A stretch of 57,547 bases of DNA, taken from positions 1 through 57,547 of the forward strand of contig CACNTB010000006.1 of NCBI GenBank assembly GCA_902623305.1, in the 5' to 3' direction. Below, in pieces: positions 9,179-18,211 of this stretch. This DNA is from an uncultured Pelagibacteraceae bacterium (GTDB lineage Bacteria; Pseudomonadota; Alphaproteobacteria; Pelagibacterales; Pelagibacteraceae). Under the pieces are notes generated by a model. The model made no database searches. It was not told the origin of the DNA and saw nothing but the letters and a program-made list of their open reading frames with translations. Made by a program: the position numbers and the translations under genes. Each line of letters starts with the position of its first letter. The stretch's first letter is position 1.

Positions 9179-10942
9179 CTAGTTAAATTTAAAATTCATA
9201 ATGTTTGAACTTCCAGAAATTGCGGATTTGTAGTGATACTCAGCTCGAGGTAGAACTTTGTCAAAATAAAATTTAGCGGTATTTATCTTATCACTATAAA
9301 ACTCCTCATTTGTATCAAAATCATTAAAACTTACATCCAAAATTTTAATCCAAGCGTACGCAATTGAGATGTATCCTAAACTTTTTAAATAGTCGTTTGC
9401 TGCAGCACTTACATCATCTTTTTCAATTTTATTTTTATCTCTTATCCAGTCTGTAAACTTAGAAAATATATCTAGATAATAATTTAATTCTTTGGAAAAT
9501 GTTTTTACTTTTCCATTTTTAGACGCACATTCTGACTTGATCATTTCTAAAAACTTATTAATAATATCACCATTTTTATTAAACAATTTTCTAAATACTA
9601 AATCCGCTGCTTGCACTGAATTTGTTCCTTCATAAATAGGAGTAATACGATTGTCTCGATACAACTGTTCTATGCCTTGATCTTTCGTATAACCGTATCC
9701 ACCGTGTATTTGCATCGCATCGCTTGTGATTTCCATTGCTAAATCAGTAAATAATGATTTAACTACAGGTGTCATTAATGAAACATAATCTGAAGCATTA
9801 TGTTTAATCTTTTCATCTGGATGATAAAGACTCACCTCTGTTTGTTGAGACAACCAAAAACATAAAGCTCTTTCACCCTCAATTATTGATTTCATATTCA
9901 GTAAAGTTCTTCTAATATCTGCATGTTCAATAATAAAATCTGCACCATTTGAAGATTTAGAATTATTCGTTTTTCCTTGCTTTCTCTCTTTTGCGTAAGC
10001 AAGTGAGTTTTGATAAGCAATTTCAGAGATTCCTAAACCTTGAATACCAACAACTATTCTTTCTAAATTCATCATAGTAAACATGGCACTAAGGCCTTTG
10101 TCTTTAGTACCAATCATATAACCAGTTGCATCATCAAAATTTAATACACATGTAGCTGAACCTTTAATTCCCATTTTGCTTTCAATAGATCCGGTTGAAA
10201 CACCATTTCTCGGACCGACACTGCCGTCTTCATTAACAATATATTTTGGAACTAGAAATAAACTAATACCCTTAGTGCCAGACGGAGAGTCGGCAGATCT
10301 TGCTAAAACTAAATGAATGATATTTTCAGTTAAGTCGTGGTCGCCCGAAGTTATGAATATTTTTTGCCCACTAATTTTATACGTATCGTCAGACTGTTTG
10401 ATTGCTTTAGTTTTTAATAAACCTAAATCTGTTCCACAAACCGGCTCTGTTAAACACATCGTGCCGCTCCATTTACCTTCAACAATTTTTGGTAAATATT
10501 TATCTTTTATTTCATTTGATGCATGGTGATTTATACAATTATAGGCACCAATACTTAATTCGCTGTATAATTTAAATGATAGACTTGCTGAAGATAACAT
10601 TTCATCAAAGAATGCACTTACAGTTTTTGGCATCCCTTGGCCACCATATTTAGGATCACAAGACAAAGATGTCCAGCCATCTTCAATATATTTCTGGTAT
10701 GCTTCTTTATATCCTGGAGGTGTTCTAACAATACCATTTTCTAAAACAGCTGGATTTTCATCTCCTACTTTAGCAAGTGGTAAAATTAAATTCTGATTTA
10801 TTTTAGCCGCTTCCTCCAAAATATCTTTTACCAAGTCTGGTGTTACCTCATTATACTTATCAAGCTCGTTATAATTTTTATTGTCTCTTAATTTTTCAAA
10901 GAGAAACATCATGTCTTTTACTGGAGCTGTGTAACTTGGCAT
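9179..10942 (-). CDS. dmdC: Methylmercaptopropionyl-CoA dehydrogenase (acyl-CoA dehydrogenase family)
   Basis: This FAD-dependent acyl-CoA dehydrogenase should convert methylmercaptopropionyl-CoA to methylthioacryloyl-CoA. At 587 residues it belongs to the long group that includes DmdC rather than the 380-residue fatty-acid enzymes. The FAD/substrate segment TMCLTEPVCGTDLG, the ITSGDHDL strand and QIHGGYGYTKDQGIEQLYRD are present. The catalytic glutamate is near residue 438 in PIYEGTNSVQ. It is the first gene of the DMSP block in transcription order. Only 26 bases separate it from the leuB stop, leaving little room for its own promoter. No DmdD or AcuH hydratase gene follows. Confidence 0.9.
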   Translation of the reverse strand: MPSYTAPVKDMMFLFEKLRDNKNYNELDKYNEVTPDLVKDILEEAAKINQNLILPLAKVGDENPAVLENGIVRTPPGYKEAYQKYIEDGWTSLSCDPKYGGQGMPKTVSAFFDEMLSSASLSFKLYSELSIGAYNCINHHASNEIKDKYLPKIVEGKWSGTMCLTEPVCGTDLGLLKTKAIKQSDDTYKISGQKIFITSGDHDLTENIIHLVLARSADSPSGTKGISLFLVPKYIVNEDGSVGPRNGVSTGSIESKMGIKGSATCVLNFDDATGYMIGTKDKGLSAMFTMMNLERIVVGIQGLGISEIAYQNSLAYAKERKQGKTNNSKSSNGADFIIEHADIRRTLLNMKSIIEGERALCFWLSQQTEVSLYHPDEKIKHNASDYVSLMTPVVKSLFTDLAMEITSDAMQIHGGYGYTKDQGIEQLYRDNRITPIYEGTNSVQAADLVFRKLFNKNGDIINKFLEMIKSECASKNGKVKTFSKELNYYLDIFSKFTDWIRDKNKIEKDDVSAAANDYLKSLGYISIAYAWIKILDVSFNDFDTNEEFYSDKINTAKFYFDKVLPRAEYHYKSAISGSSNIMNFKFN

Positions 10943-10968
10943 TTCTGAACCTTAGAATAATTCCTTTT

Positions 10969-12075
10969 TTATTGCAATTTTGAAATTATCGCATCACCCA
11001 TTGCTGAGGTAGATGTTTCTTTCATACTATATGACATTATATCTTTAGTTCTTAAACCATCGTTAAGAACGTCTTGAACTGCTTTTTCTAAAATATCTGC
11101 TTCTTTATCAAGATCTAGTGAATATCTTAATGCCATTGCAAAGCTTAAAATTGAAGCAATCGGATTTGCGATACCTTTTCCAGCAATGTCTGGAGCAGAC
11201 CCGTGAATAGGCTCATACATTGCTCTCATCTCACCATCCTTATTTTTTGCGCCTAAGGATGCAGATGGTAAAAGGCCTAATGATCCAGTTAACATTGAAG
11301 CTTGATCTGACAACATATCTCCAAACAAATTGTCGGTTACAATCACATCAAATTGTTTTGGATTTCTCAAAAGCTGCATAGCACAATTATCTGCCAACAT
11401 ATGACTTAATTCTACATCTTTGTATTCTTTATCATGAAGCTCTTGAACTTCTTCTTTCCATAACTGTCCGGCTTCCATTACATTTGATTTTTCACAAGAC
11501 GTAACTTTATTTGATCTTTTTCTAGCTAAATCAAAAGCAATTCTAGCTACTCTTGAAATTTCACTAGTTGTATATGTGTGAGTGTTTATTCCTTTTCTTT
11601 CCCCATTCTCAATTGGCTTAATTCCTCTTGGTTCACCGAAATATATACCTCCAGTTAACTCTCTAACTATCATTATATCTAATCCTGAAACTACCTCTGG
11701 CTTAAGTGTTGAGGCATCAACTAATTGTTTAAAACAAATTGCAGGTCTTAAATTTGCAAAAAGTTTTAACTCTTTTCTAAGTTTTAATAATGCTCTTTCA
11801 GGTTTTTTTGAAAATTCTAAATTGTCCCATGTGGGGCCGCCAACTGCTCCTAGCATTATCACTTCACTTTCTAAAGCTTTATAAAAAACCTCATCAGTAA
11901 TTGGGGTGCCATGTTTGTCGTATGAGCAACCGCCTACAAGTTCTTGATCTATTTCAAAATCTAAAGATTTTTTATCATTAAACCAGTTTATGATTTTTTT
12001 AACTTCACTTATTACCTCTGGGCCAATACCGTCGCCTGGGAGTAAAAGTATTTTTCTTTTTTTTACTTTAATCAT
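10969..12075 (-). CDS. leuB: 3-isopropylmalate dehydrogenase
   Basis: The enzyme oxidatively decarboxylates 3-isopropylmalate to 2-oxoisocaproate, the third specific step of leucine synthesis. Typical signatures are [11 protein letters not shown] at the N-terminus, [15 protein letters not shown], and the metal and substrate segment [20 protein letters not shown]. The segment [18 protein letters not shown] binds NAD. The 368-residue length is normal. Its start overlaps the end of leuD by eight bases, so leuC-leuD-leuB form one coupled unit. Confidence 0.98.
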   Translation of the reverse strand: MIKVKKRKILLLPGDGIGPEVISEVKKIINWFNDKKSLDFEIDQELVGGCSYDKHGTPITDEVFYKALESEVIMLGAVGGPTWDNLEFSKKPERALLKLRKELKLFANLRPAICFKQLVDASTLKPEVVSGLDIMIVRELTGGIYFGEPRGIKPIENGERKGINTHTYTTSEISRVARIAFDLARKRSNKVTSCEKSNVMEAGQLWKEEVQELHDKEYKDVELSHMLADNCAMQLLRNPKQFDVIVTDNLFGDMLSDQASMLTGSLGLLPSASLGAKNKDGEMRAMYEPIHGSAPDIAGKGIANPIASILSFAMALRYSLDLDKEADILEKAVQDVLNDGLRTKDIMSYSMKETSTSAMGDAIISKLQ

Positions 12076-12673
12076 TCATAATCCATGGTTTTTCATTTTT
12101 TAAATGATTTTCAAATATTTGAATTTTATCTGATTTTTCTAATGAAAGCGCAATATCATCTAAACCTTCAATCAAACATTTTTTTTTGAAAGGATCAATT
12201 TCAAATTTAATCGCGTTGTTTCCATAAACTATTTTTTCTTCTGGAAGGTCTATCAAAATCTCTTCTTTTCTTTTAGCATACTCAGATAGCTCCTTTATTT
12301 TCCCCTCATCTAAAATTATTGGCAATATTCCATTTTTAAAACAATTGTTATAAAAAATATCGGCATAACTGGAACTAATTACACAAGTGATGCCAAAATC
12401 TAACAATGCCCATGGAGCGTGCTCTCTAGAAGATCCACATCCAAAGTTATTTCCAGCTATCAAAATTTTTGAATTATTATATGGAGCTTTATTTAAAACA
12501 AAGTCGTCTATTTTATTTCCTTTATCATCATATCTCATTTCAAAAAAAAGGTTCTTTCCAAGTCCAGTTCTTTTAATTGTTTTTAAAAATTGCTTTGGAA
12601 TTATCATGTCCGTATCAATATTAACTATTGGTAAGTATGCGGGGATACTTTTAAGGGTATGAAATTTTATCAT
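12068..12673 (-). CDS. leuD: 3-isopropylmalate dehydratase small subunit
   Basis: This is the swivel subunit of isopropylmalate isomerase and works with LeuC. Diagnostic segments are [17 protein letters not shown] and the conserved [19 protein letters not shown], followed by the characteristic [12 protein letters not shown]. At 201 residues it matches the bacterial LeuD length. The ATG directly abuts the leuC stop codon. It overlaps leuB by eight bases. Confidence 0.98.
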   Translation of the reverse strand: MIKFHTLKSIPAYLPIVNIDTDMIIPKQFLKTIKRTGLGKNLFFEMRYDDKGNKIDDFVLNKAPYNNSKILIAGNNFGCGSSREHAPWALLDFGITCVISSSYADIFYNNCFKNGILPIILDEGKIKELSEYAKRKEEILIDLPEEKIVYGNNAIKFEIDPFKKKCLIEGLDDIALSLEKSDKIQIFENHLKNEKPWIMND

Positions 12674-14077
12674 TTAATTTTGGTACTTTCTAACATCGTC
12701 TAGATTTCCAGAAATAGCTGCTGCTGCTGCCATACCTGGGCTTACTAAATGAGTTCTTCCACCTCTTCCTTGTCTTCCTTCAAAATTTCTATTAGATGTA
12801 GATGCACATCTTTCTTCTGGTTTTAGTTTATCTGCGTTCATAGCTAAACACATTGAACATCCAGGCTCTCTCCATTCAAACCCTGAATTAACAAAAATTT
12901 TATCCAATCCCTCTTGCTCTGCCTGTTCCTTAACCAATCCTGAGCCAGGAACTACCATGGCATGAACATGTGAAGCTATTTTTTTATCTTTTAATATCTG
13001 AGCCGCTTCTCTTAAATCCTCAATTCTGCCATTTGTACAACTACCTATAAAAACTTTATCAATTTTAATATCTGTGGCGGCCATATCAGGCTTTAAACCC
13101 ATATAATTTAGGGCCCTTTCTAATGAATTTTTTTTATCTTCATCTTTTTCATTTTTTGGATTTGGAATATTTCCATCAATAGTTATTACATCTTGTGGAG
13201 AAGTTCCCCAAGTAATCATTGGTACAATTTCATCAGCTTTTAAACTCATCTCTTTATCAAAATCTGCGCTGGAATCTGTTTTTAAACTAGTCCAATATTC
13301 TATTGCTTTTTGCCAATTTTCACCCTTAGGAGACATGGGTCTATCTTTTAGATAATGAAATATTTTTTCATCAGGTGCGATCAATCCGGCTCTTGCACCA
13401 CCTTCTATTGTCATATTACAAATAGTCATACGCTGTTCTACACTCAAAGACTCTATTAGATCTCCAGCATATTCTAAAACACACCCCGTTCCACCTGCTG
13501 TTCCTATTTTGCCAATAATTTGAAGAATGACATCTTTTGAAGTTACACCCAAAGGCAATTTACCATTAACATTAATTCTAAAATTTTTAGCTTTTTTTTG
13601 GACTAATGTTTGTGTAGCCAGTACATGTTCGACTTCTGAAGTCCCTATTCCAAAAGCTAACGCTCCAAATGCTCCATGTGTTGCGGTATGACTATCTCCA
13701 CAAACAATAACTGTGCCTGGTTGCGTGAAGCCTTGTTCTGGACCTGTTACATGAACAATACCTTGCCTTTTGTCATTCATACTAAAAAGTTGTACTCCAA
13801 ACTCTTTACAATTCGCTTCTAAAGTTTCTACCTGTATTTTTGAGTCATTATCTGCAATTCCTTTCGTTCTATCTGTAGTTGGAACATTGTGATCTGCAAC
13901 AGCTAAAGTCAATTTAGGATGTCTTACTTTTCTATTTGAATTTCTTAAACCTTCAAAAGCTTGTGGACTGGTTACCTCATGTACTAAGTGTCTATCAACA
14001 AACAATAATGCTGTACCATCATCTTGTTGATCTACTAAGTGATCTTTCCAAATTTTATCGTAAAGTGTTGTGGCCAT
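12674..14077 (-). CDS. leuC: 3-isopropylmalate dehydratase large subunit
   Basis: This is the aconitase-family catalytic subunit that isomerises 2- to 3-isopropylmalate with a [4Fe-4S] cluster. Cluster ligands sit in [13 protein letters not shown] and in the [15 protein letters not shown] segment. The [20 protein letters not shown] motif is also present. I place the start at the ATG at 14077 ([15 protein letters not shown]), which gives 467 residues and matches the E. coli start. A longer frame opens at a GTG at 14107 but would run close to rplS and adds a non-homologous leader. It is ten bases downstream of rplS. Confidence 0.97.
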   Translation of the reverse strand: MATTLYDKIWKDHLVDQQDDGTALLFVDRHLVHEVTSPQAFEGLRNSNRKVRHPKLTLAVADHNVPTTDRTKGIADNDSKIQVETLEANCKEFGVQLFSMNDKRQGIVHVTGPEQGFTQPGTVIVCGDSHTATHGAFGALAFGIGTSEVEHVLATQTLVQKKAKNFRINVNGKLPLGVTSKDVILQIIGKIGTAGGTGCVLEYAGDLIESLSVEQRMTICNMTIEGGARAGLIAPDEKIFHYLKDRPMSPKGENWQKAIEYWTSLKTDSSADFDKEMSLKADEIVPMITWGTSPQDVITIDGNIPNPKNEKDEDKKNSLERALNYMGLKPDMAATDIKIDKVFIGSCTNGRIEDLREAAQILKDKKIASHVHAMVVPGSGLVKEQAEQEGLDKIFVNSGFEWREPGCSMCLAMNADKLKPEERCASTSNRNFEGRQGRGGRTHLVSPGMAAAAAISGNLDDVRKYQN

Positions 14078-14087
14078 TGAAAAAATA

Positions 14088-14642
14088 TTATTTTTTCTCT
14101 GAAGCACCCTCTGACTTTTCTACTTTAGGAGCTTCTTCTTTGGTAGCCTCTGCTGCTGGTGCTGCATCTGCCTTAGGAGCTTCTCCAGCTGGAGCTAATT
14201 CTTCTTTTGGAGCTTCTGCTACTGGGGCTACATTTTCCTTTGTAACCGTTTCTGGTTTTACATCTATATCAATACCAATTTTTTTTCTAATTTTTTCTGC
14301 AATCCTTGCTGATTTACCTGTTCTGTCCCTTAAATAATAAAGTTTGGCTCTTCTTACTTTACCAGATCTGATAACTTTAATTGAATCAATTAATGTTCCA
14401 AATAAAGGAAAAGTTCTCTCAACACCTTCCCCAAAAGAAATTTTTCTAACAGTAAAAGATGAATTTAAATCTCTACTCTTTTTTGCAATACAAACCCCTT
14501 CAAAATATTGAATTCTCTCTTTTTTACCCTCAGTAATTCTCACACCAACTTTAACAACATCTCCAGGATAAAATTCAGGAATTTTTTTCTCTGAAAGTAT
14601 TTTCTTAACGTTGTGCTGATTTATTTCTTCAATTGTTTTCAT
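14088..14642 (-). CDS. rplS: 50S ribosomal protein L19 with acidic/alanine-rich C-terminal tail
   Basis: L19 sits at the 30S/50S interface. Residues 1-115 show the standard fold: [32 protein letters not shown] and [18 protein letters not shown]. Bacterial L19 normally ends there, but here a tail of roughly 60 residues follows, built from APKEE, APAAEA and APKAD repeats. I prefer the ATG at 14642 ([11 protein letters not shown]). A TTG fifteen bases further upstream is possible but adds a non-homologous leader. The tail resembles the one on S16 in the same operon. Confidence 0.96.
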   Translation of the reverse strand: MKTIEEINQHNVKKILSEKKIPEFYPGDVVKVGVRITEGKKERIQYFEGVCIAKKSRDLNSSFTVRKISFGEGVERTFPLFGTLIDSIKVIRSGKVRRAKLYYLRDRTGKSARIAEKIRKKIGIDIDVKPETVTKENVAPVAEAPKEELAPAGEAPKADAAPAAEATKEEAPKVEKSEGASEKK

Positions 14643-14658
14643 GTTAGTGTGTATCAAG

Positions 14659-15345
14659 TTAGTTTTTCTTATATTTTTCCCATAAATCTGGTCTTCGGTC
14701 GCGTGTTATAGCCTCAGATTGAGATAAACGCCAGTGTTTAATTTTATTATGATCCCCTGATAATAGTACGTCTGGTACGGCTTTTTCTTCCCAAATTTGA
14801 GGTTTTGTATATTGAGGGTACTCTAGAAGACCATTTTCAAAGGTTTCATCTAGTTTAGAGTTTTCATTTCCTAATACACCTGGCAGTAATCTTAAAATGC
14901 TATCTATCACTACATACGCTGCCGACTCTCCGCCTGACAAAATATAATCTCCAATACTAATCTCCTCAATCTTTCTAGTTGAAAGTATTCTCTCATCTAC
15001 ACCTTCAAAATGACCACAAATTATTGATAATGATTTTTCATTAGCTAGCTCTTTTGCCAAATTTTGATCAAACTTTTTTCCTTTTGGTGACAAGTATAAG
15101 ATTCTCTCATTCTCATTTTTATTTTCGTCTAAGGACTTTGCAAGAACATCAGCTTTTAACAACATCCCAGAACCACCTCCATAAGGTGTATCATCTACTG
15201 TTTTATGTTTGTCATCAGCTGCATCTCTTATGTTTACAACTTTTAGTTTCCATAAATTATTTGATATAGCTTTTCCATAAAGCCCTTTAGATAAAGGACC
15301 AGGAAAAACTTCTGGATAAAGTGTAAACACTTGAGCTTGCCACAT
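14659..15345 (-). CDS. trmD: tRNA (guanine37-N1)-methyltransferase
   Basis: This SPOUT-class knotted methyltransferase makes m1G37 in tRNAs, using S-adenosylmethionine, and prevents frameshifting. Signatures are [32 protein letters not shown], the SAM-knot segment [19 protein letters not shown] and LEYPQYTKP. At 228 residues it is normal. It lies 14 bases downstream of rpsP. In most bacteria rimM is found between these two genes, and here it is missing. Confidence 0.97.
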   Translation of the reverse strand: MWQAQVFTLYPEVFPGPLSKGLYGKAISNNLWKLKVVNIRDAADDKHKTVDDTPYGGGSGMLLKADVLAKSLDENKNENERILYLSPKGKKFDQNLAKELANEKSLSIICGHFEGVDERILSTRKIEEISIGDYILSGGESAAYVVIDSILRLLPGVLGNENSKLDETFENGLLEYPQYTKPQIWEEKAVPDVLLSGDHNKIKHWRLSQSEAITRDRRPDLWEKYKKN

Positions 15346-15359
15346 AAATAAACTTTAAA

Positions 15360-15854
15360 TTATTTTTTTTCCTCTGCTGGAGCTGCTTCTGTTTTTGGAG
15401 CTTCTTCCTTAGGAGCTTCTGCTGCTGGAGCTGCTTCTGCTTTTGGAGCTTCTTCCTTAGGAGCTTCTTCCTTAGGAGCTTCTGCTGCTGGAGCTGCTTC
15501 TGCTTTTGGAGCTTCTTCCTTAGGAGCTTCTTTATTATCCTCTTCTTTTTTATTTCTCTCTTTTTTTGGCACTGCTTTATTTGGATTATTTCCATTTGCA
15601 GGCATAGGCATTAGTTCGTTCTCACCTAAAATTCTTGCTACTCTAGTTGTTGGTTGAGCTCCTTGACCAAGCCAATATTTAATTCTCTCGGCTTCTAGGC
15701 CTACTCTTTCTTTTTTCTCTTTAGGTAATAGAGGATTAAAGAAACCAACCTTTTCTATAAATCTTCCATCTCTTGCAAAACGACTGTCGGCAACAACAAC
15801 CTTATAAACAGGACGTTTTTTAGTTCCACCTCTTGATAATCTTAATTTTAACAT
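15360..15854 (-). CDS. rpsP: 30S ribosomal protein S16 with repetitive C-terminal tail
   Basis: S16 binds 16S rRNA and helps assemble the small subunit. The first 80 or so residues are standard: [35 protein letters not shown] and [21 protein letters not shown] further 80-residue tail follows, rich in lysine/glutamate and made of repeated [16 protein letters not shown] units. Many bacterial S16 proteins stop near 80-90 residues. A good ribosome binding site (AGGAGA) precedes the ATG. The gene follows ffh by 13 bases. Confidence 0.97.
   Translation of the reverse strand: MLKLRLSRGGTKKRPVYKVVVADSRFARDGRFIEKVGFFNPLLPKEKKERVGLEAERIKYWLGQGAQPTTRVARILGENELMPMPANGNNPNKAVPKKERNKKEEDNKEAPKEEAPKAEAAPAAEAPKEEAPKEEAPKAEAAPAAEAPKEEAPKTEAAPAEEKK
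15374..15531 (-). repeat. Imperfect in-frame tandem repeat encoding the S16 tail
   Basis: Three copies of a block starting with CTGCTGGAGCTGCTTCTG (plus-strand reading) begin at 15374, 15422 and 15485. They are spaced 48 and 63 bases apart. The 15-base difference is an extra copy of the sub-unit TTCCTTAGGAGCTTC. Every unit is a multiple of three, so length changes stay in frame and alter only the number of [20 protein letters not shown] units. GC content is visibly higher than in the flanking DNA. Confidence 0.85.
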
Positions 15855-15867
15855 TTCTTCTCCTTTT

Positions 15868-17226
15868 TTACTTTAATTGGTTAAATAGCTCTGGCGGTAT
15901 ACCTTTATCAGACATACCTTTCAGATTTCCTTTTGACATCTTTTTCATCATTTCAGACATCATTTTAAATTGCTTAAGCAATTTATTGATAGTGGCCGGA
16001 TCTGTGCCAGAACCATTAGCAATTCTTTTTTTTCTAGAACCGTCAATTATTTTTGGGTTCTCTCTTTCTTTTTTTGTCATTGATAAAATAATAGCTTCAT
16101 TTTTAGTAATTATACTTTCATCAATTCCCGCTGAATCCATTTGAGATTTAATTTTAGAAACTCCTGGCATAAAAGACATAATCCCCTCGATGCCACCCAT
16201 TTTTTTCATTTGTCTTAATTGAGATAAATAATCCTCCATTGAAAATTGACCCTTTTTTAAATTTTCCTCAGCTTTTTTAATATTCTCCTCACCTAAATCT
16301 TGAGCCGCCTTTTCTACAAGGGATACGATATCCCCCATACCAAGTATTCTGTTTGCAATTCTATCTGGATGGAATACTTCAAGATTATCTATTTTTTCTC
16401 CTATCCCTAAAAATTTAATTGGAACATTTGAAACATATTTCATACTCACTGCGGCTCCACCTCTTGCATCACCATCAGCCCTAGTTAAAATGATACCAGA
16501 CAAATTAACTGTATTTTTAAATTCTTTTGCCACCGAGGCTGCAACTTGACCTGTTAAAGAGTCTGCAACTAAGAAAGTTTCTGTTGGATTAATGACAGCT
16601 TCAATTTGCTTAATCTCACTCATCATTTGTAAATCGATTTGAGTTCTACCAGCAGTATCAAATAAAATTATTTCAGCTCCATTTAAATTAGCGGCACTTA
16701 TTGCTCTTCTACAAATATCAGCAGGTTGCTGACCTTCTATAATAGGTAAAGTTAAAATATTATTTTGTTCTCCTAAAGATCTAAGTTGTTCTTGTGCAGC
16801 TGGTCTGTAAATATCTAGACTGACCATCATTACTTTTTTTTTTTTATTATTTTCTAAAAATTTTGCTAATTTTGCTGTTGTTGTTGTTTTTCCAGAACCT
16901 TGTAACCCAACTAACATCATTGGCACAGGTGGTACTGCGTTTAAGTTTATCTCATTATTTGTTGCACCTAATAAGTCTACAAGCTCATCATAAACAATTT
17001 TAACAACCATATCTCCAGGGGAGGTAGACCTTATTATCTCTTGGCCTAATGCTTTTGGCTTAACTTTTTCAATAAAATCTTTTGCAACATCCAAAGAGAC
17101 ATCTGCTTCAAGTAAGGCTTGCCTAATGCCTCTTAAGCCTTCATCTACTTGAGCTTCATCAAGTGAAGGTGCTTTTTTCAGAGAAGAAAAAATTTCTTCA
17201 AATTTATTTGTTAAATTTTCAAACAT
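15868..17226 (-). CDS. ffh: Signal recognition particle protein Ffh
   Basis: This SRP GTPase binds 4.5S RNA and signal sequences and docks with FtsY. The NG domain has the P-loop [27 protein letters not shown] and [11 protein letters not shown]. The C-terminal methionine-rich M domain follows, with [21 protein letters not shown] place the start at the ATG at 17226 ([16 protein letters not shown]), giving 452 residues. A longer frame from 17304 would translate through a structured RNA leader and gives a non-homologous extension. Its receptor gene ftsY is nearby on the other strand. Confidence 0.97.
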   Translation of the reverse strand: MFENLTNKFEEIFSSLKKAPSLDEAQVDEGLRGIRQALLEADVSLDVAKDFIEKVKPKALGQEIIRSTSPGDMVVKIVYDELVDLLGATNNEINLNAVPPVPMMLVGLQGSGKTTTTAKLAKFLENNKKKKVMMVSLDIYRPAAQEQLRSLGEQNNILTLPIIEGQQPADICRRAISAANLNGAEIILFDTAGRTQIDLQMMSEIKQIEAVINPTETFLVADSLTGQVAASVAKEFKNTVNLSGIILTRADGDARGGAAVSMKYVSNVPIKFLGIGEKIDNLEVFHPDRIANRILGMGDIVSLVEKAAQDLGEENIKKAEENLKKGQFSMEDYLSQLRQMKKMGGIEGIMSFMPGVSKIKSQMDSAGIDESIITKNEAIILSMTKKERENPKIIDGSRKKRIANGSGTDPATINKLLKQFKMMSEMMKKMSKGNLKGMSDKGIPPELFNQLK

Positions 17227-17340
17227 ATTTATTACGCATAGCAGTAACGCACTAGTGGGCGAACCCTCGCTGACTAGTGTCGATCTCTTTGTTTCCAAAG
17301 ACACCGCAAAGTTAATGTTTTTGCGGAAACGGCAACAACC
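17227..17340 (-). ncRNA. Structured cis-regulatory leader RNA of ffh (ffh motif candidate)
   Basis: The leader is a GC-rich island between ffh and the divergent dapF. It holds three nested or consecutive stems on the ffh strand. They are a 7-bp stem (17304-17310 with 17320-17326), a 6-bp stem closed by a GAAA tetraloop (17286-17291 with 17296-17301), and a 7-bp outer stem (17250-17256 with 17273-17279) enclosing a 4-bp inner stem (17259-17262 with 17267-17270). A TATTAT element at 17341-17346 on this strand would start transcription near 17340. From established knowledge, a candidate regulatory RNA upstream of the SRP protein gene was reported for Ca. Pelagibacter ubique. This element sits in the same place. 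It lacks the conserved SRP RNA loop, so it is not 4.5S RNA itself. Confidence 0.75.
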
Positions 17341-17386
17341 TATAATAGAGGTTCAAAAAGTCAATAAATAAGTTAAATATCTATAT

Positions 17387-18211
17387 ATGGATATTAAAGC
17401 TTTTAAAATGCACGGTTTAGGTAATGATTTTGTCATCATAGATAATAGGCAAACAATTACAAATTTGACAAAAGAGCAAATCGTAAAGATTTGTGACAGA
17501 AAATTTATTGGTTGTGACCAACTAATATTGATTAAAAAAAATGATATTTCAGATGCTTCACTAGAATTTTACAATTCAGATGGAGGAATATCTGGTGCGT
17601 GTGGAAATGGTACACGATGTATTGCTGATTTATTAGGCAAAGAAAATAATAAAAAAGAAATTGTCCTAACAACTTTATCTGGCAAATTAAAATCAAATAT
17701 TGTTGGAGAAAAAATGGTTTCTACAGAAATAGGTGTTGCAAAAACAAAATGGGATGAGATTCCATTGTCTAAAGAATTAAATACGAATAATTTAGGAATT
17801 AAAATTAACGACAAAAATAATAACGAATTTTCTGGCGGAACTGCTATAAATGTTGGAAATCCACATGTAATTTTTTTTGTTGATGATAACGAAAATTTTG
17901 AAATTGAAAAAATTGGACCAACAATTGAAACTCACTCTCTATTTCCAGAAAAATGTAATGTTACTTTAGCAACTGTTGTTAACAAAGAATTGATAAAAGT
18001 TAGAGTGTGGGAAAGAGGAGCTGGACTTACCAAAGCTTGTGGAACTGCAGCTTGTGCAACAGCTTTTGTCGCAAAACAGAACGGACTGGTAAATGATAAA
18101 GTTGATATTGAATTTTCTACAGGTAGATTGACAATTTCAATTGGTGAAAACAATAGTATTCATATGAAAGGACCAGTTTCAGATATTGAGGAGATAAATT
18201 TTAAAATTTAA
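17387..18211 (+). CDS. dapF: Diaminopimelate epimerase
   Basis: The enzyme interconverts LL- and meso-diaminopimelate for lysine and peptidoglycan synthesis. The family begins with KMHGLGNDFVIID, seen here at residue 7. The two catalytic cysteines are in GACGNGTRC and KACGTAACAT. At 274 residues it is of usual length. The ATG at 17387 lies close downstream of a TATAAT element at 17341-17346 that could also serve this strand. The stop codon overlaps the ftsY start (TAATG), so the two genes are translationally coupled. Confidence 0.97.
   Translation: MDIKAFKMHGLGNDFVIIDNRQTITNLTKEQIVKICDRKFIGCDQLILIKKNDISDASLEFYNSDGGISGACGNGTRCIADLLGKENNKKEIVLTTLSGKLKSNIVGEKMVSTEIGVAKTKWDEIPLSKELNTNNLGIKINDKNNNEFSGGTAINVGNPHVIFFVDDNENFEIEKIGPTIETHSLFPEKCNVTLATVVNKELIKVRVWERGAGLTKACGTAACATAFVAKQNGLVNDKVDIEFSTGRLTISIGENNSIHMKGPVSDIEEINFKI

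Noticed and set aside
13936..14337. Plus-strand open frame of 133 codons spanning leuC and rplS
   Set aside because: The alanine- and serine-rich product is the antisense reading of the L19 tail; two real genes cover it.
15287..15595. Open frame encoding [16 protein letters not shown] repeats
   Set aside because: It is the other frame of the S16 tail repeat and runs into the trmD start region; the repeat DNA explains the low-complexity product.
17227..17304. N-terminal extension of Ffh from an upstream alternative start
   Set aside because: The extra residues are not homologous to Ffh, and the DNA forms the hairpins of the leader.
17227..17340. 4.5S SRP RNA gene
   Set aside because: The conserved SRP loop (GGUCAGG with GGAAGNAGC) is absent on both strands; a cis leader fits better.
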